Positions 59,696 through 64,000 of a DNA stretch of 64,000 bases are shown in pieces; position 1 is the stretch's first letter; every line of letters begins with the position of its first letter. The notes under the pieces are model-generated. The model did not search any database. It saw nothing but the letters and a program-made list of their open reading frames with translations, and was not told the DNA's origin. The translations under genes were made by a program, and so were the position numbers. This DNA comes from Drosophila persimilis (Eukaryota; Arthropoda; Insecta; Diptera; Drosophilidae), in NCBI RefSeq assembly GCF_003286085.1, contig NW_020825312.1, positions 3,658,001 to 3,722,000 of the forward strand, given 5' to 3'.

Positions 59696-61015
59696 TTAAG
59701 AAAAATATACACGCATCACATCGGAGAAGGGCTTCCGGCATAACGGGCACTTGGTCACGGACGAGGCGCACTTGGCGCAGGCCACCACATGGCCGCAGGG
59801 TAAAAACGCCGTGTTGTATTCTGCGGCATAACAGATCTTGCAGAGCTTCTCCTCGGGAATGACCGGCGAGCCGTTGGGCGCCGGTGGGGGACCTCCAGCC
59901 GTGCCGGGAATGGCCCCTGTTGCCGTGGTGGTACTGGCGCTCGACACGATCTTCTCGTATATGCAAGTGGCCGCCGATGGGCCCACATCGCCAAAAGGGG
60001 CCCCGACTGTCGCCGTCGCGGCTGGTGTCGTTGTAGTGGAGGAAGCTGCAGCTGGCGTCTCGTCTGCGCTTGTGCTGCTCTCTTCTTTCTCTGCGACTGG
60101 CTCCGGCTTGGCAGCCACAGTGTCGATGTATCGCTGCCCCTTCATCAGTTTGACGAAGCGGCACTGGCTCAGCCAGAGAGCGTGCTGCTCCCAGGGCTCG
60201 TCGTTGTCGTCCCAGTCCTTGAGACCACCGCCGCAGCTGAAGCAGCGGACGCGGTCGCCGACGCCCGTGTAGAAGAAACCCGCCTCGGCGAGCTGCATTG
60301 GCTTCTGCTTCAGGTTGCGCGGCCACTCCTCGAAGCTGCGCAGGCGCGTCGACTCCACAGCGTACTCGGGGTGCTCGGGAAAATAATTTCCGCTGGCTAC
60401 CTGCCGACACGACTCCGGATGGACATCCCCGTTGGCCTGGGTGGCCGCCGTCGAGGTGGCAATGGAGCTCATCAGCGGGGATACGGCGGTATTCGTGGCG
60501 ATGGACTGGGCAATGTGCGACATGGGTATGCGGCCCTCGGCATAGGCGCTCTCGCGAAGCTCGACCGTCGAGTCGTTGGCGCCGCAAATGTCGTAGCTGA
60601 TGGGGGGCAGGATGCGGTCGAGGGCCTCGCTGTTCAGCGGCACATTGTTGGTGGTGCGACGGCGCAGGAGCGGACAGTTGGGCGACCAGCGCAGGTGCTC
60701 AGGTACAGGTTGATCATCGAGATCCCAGCGCCCGATCTCCACCTCGCAGAAATAGCACTTGACCTTATCGTTATCGTTCGTATAGAACATGCCCGTTCGG
60801 GCCAACTGATGCTTGTCGAGCCACGCCAGAGGCCAATTGGCGAAGGTTTTCAGGCGCGCTTCCTCCCGATTGTACTCGTTCATGATGTTGTAGATGTTGT
60901 TCTTGAACAGCTGCGTAGCATTCGTATTGTTGTCCACCTGGTCGAGAACCGCTGTCAACTCGAGTGCAGCAGTCGGTCCATACATGTACCTCGGATTGGT
61001 TAATACATTTGCCAT
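59696..61015 (-). CDS. th: Diap1 (thread), inhibitor of apoptosis and RING E3 ligase, 439 aa
   Basis: A single coding exon from ATG 61015 to the stop at 59696. Diap1 blocks the caspases Dronc, Drice and Dcp-1 and ubiquitinates them. Reaper, Hid and Grim bind its BIR domains to release the caspases. Domains in order: BIR1 with zinc ligands Cys87, Cys90, His107, Cys114; BIR2 with Cys258, Cys261, His278, Cys285; and a C3HC4 RING with Cys392, Cys395, Cys407, His409, Cys413, Cys416, Cys423, Cys426, ending in the conserved DVMRVYFS tail. The caspase cleavage site DQVD is at residues 25-28, followed by Asn, so the N-degron created by cleavage is kept. The region before it is about 8 residues longer than in D. 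melanogaster. The linker between BIR2 and RING is Ala/Thr/Pro-rich and divergent. The overall length matches the D. melanogaster protein (438 aa). This is the most secure identification in the window. Confidence 0.97.
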   Translation of the reverse strand: MANVLTNPRYMYGPTAALELTAVLDQVDNNTNATQLFKNNIYNIMNEYNREEARLKTFANWPLAWLDKHQLARTGMFYTNDNDKVKCYFCEVEIGRWDLDDQPVPEHLRWSPNCPLLRRRTTNNVPLNSEALDRILPPISYDICGANDSTVELRESAYAEGRIPMSHIAQSIATNTAVSPLMSSIATSTAATQANGDVHPESCRQVASGNYFPEHPEYAVESTRLRSFEEWPRNLKQKPMQLAEAGFFYTGVGDRVRCFSCGGGLKDWDDNDEPWEQHALWLSQCRFVKLMKGQRYIDTVAAKPEPVAEKEESSTSADETPAAASSTTTTPAATATVGAPFGDVGPSAATCIYEKIVSSASTTTATGAIPGTAGGPPPAPNGSPVIPEEKLCKICYAAEYNTAFLPCGHVVACAKCASSVTKCPLCRKPFSDVMRVYFS

Positions 61016-61134
61016 GTTGCTCTCTGTTTGCTGTTGCTCTTATCTACTCTGGATTGTTGTTGTTCTTGTTGTTGTTGTGGGTGGAACAGATCCGTTGTTT
61101 CTCCTTCAATTACTCCCCTCTGCTGTGCTCGAAA
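61016..61134 (-). other. th: 5' UTR exon of thread with splice acceptor
   Basis: The minus strand shows a TTTTTTCATTACAG acceptor with the exon starting at 61134. About 119 nt of leader with ACAACA repeats follow before the ATG at 61015. The upstream leader exon(s) must lie at higher coordinates, perhaps outside the window. This agrees with thread having upstream untranslated exons. Confidence 0.65.
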
Positions 61135-61460
61135 CTGTAATGAAAAAACGTACAAGAATGTCGGTTAATATATATATTTTTTGCTATCGTCTAAATAAAG
61201 CCACCTTTCCTCTCCACTTGAGCCCCCCGTGGTCCGTGGTCCGCGCTGCTTGTGCACCCAATCGGCGCCCCTACCAAGATACTACACACATTTGCAATAA
61301 ACCGAAAAAATTCCTTTTTTTTTGCCGCAAAAACCATTTTGATGTCGCGTACATTTTATCATTTTATACAGCTCAAAAACCGTTTTATCAACCTTATCAC
61401 TTGATTAATTTATACCTTTCCAGAATAAATCGTCTATATGTATATAGTTTTGAACACACT

Positions 61461-61494
61461 CGACCGACCGACAGACAGACAGACAGACAGACAG
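61461..61494. repeat. (GACA)n microsatellite
   Basis: CGACCGACCGA followed by about six GACA units. A simple repeat in the thread upstream region. Confidence 0.85.
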
Positions 61495-63825
61495 AAGACA
61501 CTGGAGTCCGCGAGCCTTGTGTGTATATGGAAAACTGAAAAACTGAAAGCTGAAACGCAGTTCAAGAAACTGGAGATGGATGCAGCATCAACGAACCTTA
61601 AGAGCCCTTAAGGGCAGGCCACCGGACGACACAGTAGTCGTCTCGCTCGCACGCACGCACGCACGCCACTGTTTAGCGCCGTCCGAAGGGTGGTTTTCCC
61701 TTTTGGGTAGGAAAAATCGCGACAAAAAATACGTCGAGGCATGGAGTACGCAACGTTACAACCGCCCGTGACAGCACTGCGCCGAAGCGATCACAGTCGG
61801 ACGGACTGAATGGGTGGGCGGTTTAAAAGGGTGGCAGTGGCAATGGCGCCTAGAAGCTGCGCGACAGCACGCTCAGTGGCTGACTCACTCGAACGTACTT
61901 CAGTTGATACATGAGGTATATATACTGGTTAATTTCGACAACAAGTTGTTTACAAAGGCGGCACGGCACACGACAACGCAGCATAGGCGGATATGGTAAT
62001 CGAGAGATAGCAGCCCACACAGATTTGTAATATGTATCGTAACCACAGTAAGAATCGTGGCAATTATAGTAATAGCAGGAAGACTATACTATCTCAGATC
62101 TGCCAGCAAATACAGTGATGGCTCCCTTATCGGAATTGAGTAAGAGAATGAAATCTATCGGAGTACTACTATATGCACATACATACATATGTACATACAT
62201 GTGCATAATCTTATCAATAAGTAAAAAACGTTCCACTACGAATGGGAAAGGGCAACCCCATACCATGGATCGACCATTAGCTGCTGCCGGAGGAAGGCCT
62301 GCTGCAAACTTTTTTAAGCCGCAATGTTTGGTGGTCTTTAAAGAGATTGTAAAGCCGTTTTTCGACATTTACACTCGGTACGAGTGCTTCGGCTTGGGGC
62401 ATGGCACGAATGCGCTCCGTTCAAAGTCCAAATTTCAGCCACAAACCAGCCAAACCCGCCAAACAATTGTGCATCGTGGGGCACCCAGGGGGTGGTGGTG
62501 GTCGTGGTGGTCGTGGTGGTGCCATGCACTGCAGGCCTCTCTGACTGTGAGAAAGTTTTAATGGAATGCAGTCAAACCACTGTGGAGACGGCGCACTCTG
62601 CGGTAGAGAGGCGTGAAGTGGAGTGGGGTTTTGGGGGGGCTGGCATGGGGCTTGCCAGCATAAAGCGCAGCATAAGCCAGAGCAGCGGCCAGGCCAGTGA
62701 GTGCAAGCGAGACAGCACTGTGGTGTGCAGACGAAAGAAACCATCAATGGGAAAAACAACTAACAACGAGAACACACACACACACACACTCACATGAACT
62801 AAAAGAGAGAGGAAGAGAGAGAGCGAAAGAGAGATGGAGATGGAGAGCAGAGGGCGAAAAACAAATGCAATTGTAAATGTAGAAATGCTGGTGACTTCTT
62901 GAGGCCTCAGTTGAGGGGGAAATGGTGGAGTGGTGGAGTGGTGGACGGAGAGAGCTGGGAAGCTGGAGGCTACTGGACTGGTGGGCTGCTCTGTAGAGGC
63001 TCCAGAGATTGCACACTGCATTGTTCAAGTGGAGCAACAAAAGATGGAGAGCTTGAGATGCAGTTGCTGCTGTCGCTGTCGCTGTCTCTGTCTCTGTCTC
63101 TGTGTCTGTGCCTGTGTCTGTGCCTGTGTCTGTTCAATTACAAACCGTACATATTTGCAAAGACGAGGCAAAGTGCGGTACAAAGTACAGGCCGTATTGC
63201 AATTACAGCTGCCTCTCTCTCGCCTTTCTCGCCGTTCGATGTTATTTGTTATTGTGGAATGCCAGACCCAGACCCCAGACCCCAACCCCCAACCCCCACC
63301 CCTCCCCCTTATTAACAATTGTAATTTAAACGCTCTTTGGAATTTCTCGCTTCTCTTTTTGCTTTTTTTATTTTTCCAGGAAATTCAGGCAAAAGTTGAA
63401 ATCAGTGTTGCCGTAGCCCGGGAATTTGCATTCATTTAATACATACATCTGTATGTATGGGCACACACTTACCAGGGCGGGCGTGAAAATACAGGGCTGG
63501 AGCAGCGAACTTTTGCAACTACGAGTGTTTTGGATTTGAAACTGTTTTTGAAACCAATCCAAACCGAACGAACACGAACCAGCTACAAGTCAAGATCGAG
63601 ACACATGGACCCGTGGAGCGCCTTCTCCCAGCACCAACCGAATGCACACTGACACAAGGCCTCCCTGGGCGCATGAATGGCATGGGAACAGAAAATCTCA
63701 GCCAAGAAATACCAAAGTGGAAAGACACAACACAACAACATAGGAAAATCATAATCAAAGGCCAGGCCAGCCCAGGAGGCAAGGCAACAAACAGAGGAAT
63801 AAAAGAGCTCAAAAGACAAGATCTA

Positions 63826-63890
63826 CGAGGAGGAGAGAGGAGGGAGGAGGGAGGGGGAGGAGGAGGAAGGAGGAGGAGAGACCCAAACCT
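63826..63890. repeat. Polypurine GGA/GGAG tract
   Basis: About 65 nearly uninterrupted purines made of GGAGGA and GGAGGG units, with long G runs. Such tracts can adopt triplex or G-quadruplex structures. It lies in non-coding DNA near the window end. Confidence 0.85.
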
Positions 63891-64000
63891 AAAACGAGGC
63901 GGCAGCCCCGCAATGGAATGGAATGCAGTCGTGCAACTTTTCTACAAACTCCGCCGCATAAAAACGCTAAAGTTGGAGCTGCTTTTCGAGTTTTCTGATT

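Larger units (their letters stand above)
61135..64000. other. Upstream region or leader intron of thread
   Basis: No protein gene is supported. It contains a poly(T)-rich stretch (61313-61325), a GACA repeat, a minus-strand TATATATACC word near 61918-61926 that could be a promoter, GGTGGTCGT repeats (62488-62520), CA/AG repeats (62772-62835), CTGTCTCTG repeats (63070-63130) and a polypurine tract at the right end. Enhancers of thread would be expected here. None can be named. Confidence 0.45.

Noticed and set aside
59442-60587. 381-codon frame on the thread strand in a different reading frame, running past the thread stop
   Set aside because: It overlaps the secure Diap1 frame. Composition (Arg, Gly, His, Pro) is what a frame-shifted GC3-rich gene yields, and it has no domain.
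60182-61003. 273-codon frame antisense to thread
   Set aside because: Explained as the mirror of a GC3-rich coding exon; no independent start context or motif.
61918-61926. Minus-strand TATATATA as the thread promoter
   Set aside because: AT-rich words of this kind are common here, no clear initiator lies 25-35 bp downstream, and thread leader exons may lie outside the window.

Overview
The window looks like a stretch of Drosophila euchromatin, most probably from the obscura group. The best anchor is a complete Diap1 (thread) gene at 59696-61015 on the minus strand. In the genus, thread lies on Muller element D, which is 3L in D. melanogaster and the neo-X arm XR in obscura-group flies. Three DINE-1/INE-1 copies, short 50-70 bp introns and very frequent TACATATGTA-type words fit this. 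The species and chromosome assignment is inference; nothing was searched.

Layout. (1) 1-380 is the 5' end of an unrecognised minus-strand gene that runs off the window. (2) 381-15280 is mostly non-coding and contains one intronless Mpv17/PMP22-family gene at 9259-9852. (3) 15281-25682 is a three-exon gene for a 790-residue type II membrane protein with an M19 (renal dipeptidase-like) ectodomain. Two metal-site or catalytic aspartates look substituted, so it may be a pseudoenzyme. (4) 26.1-47.1 kb is an AT-rich, transposon-rich block of small genes I cannot name. It holds a two-exon gene (29042-29511), a divergent pair of paralogues 6.4 kb apart (37065-38054 minus, 44440-45318 plus), a tandem pair of 64-residue mini-genes (39718-39912, 40320-40514), a three-exon gene (45677-46609) and a small two-helix membrane protein (46714-46974). 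Among them sit two DINE-1 copies, an internally deleted Tc1-like element with 203-bp inverted repeats, and a second TA-flanked element that contains a 66-bp-arm palindrome and ends 93 bp upstream of one of the paralogues. (5) 47.1-56.0 kb shows no gene I can support. (6) 56069-57621 is a four-exon secreted PI-PLC X-domain protein. (7) A truncated DINE-1 copy follows, then thread, whose 3' UTR carries a 14-bp perfect hairpin. The rest, to 64000, is the upstream region of thread, including a 5' UTR splice acceptor.

Functional picture. The recognisable genes are separate housekeeping or signalling functions with no operon-like logic: Mpv17 membrane channel or maintenance protein, dipeptidase-like receptor or pseudoenzyme, PLCXD protein, and caspase inhibitor/E3 ligase. 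The most unusual part is the 29-47 kb block, where short, apparently lineage-restricted and partly duplicated genes are packed with inverted-repeat transposons and DREF-type promoter motifs. It is the best candidate for something undescribed, but its function cannot be read from sequence alone.
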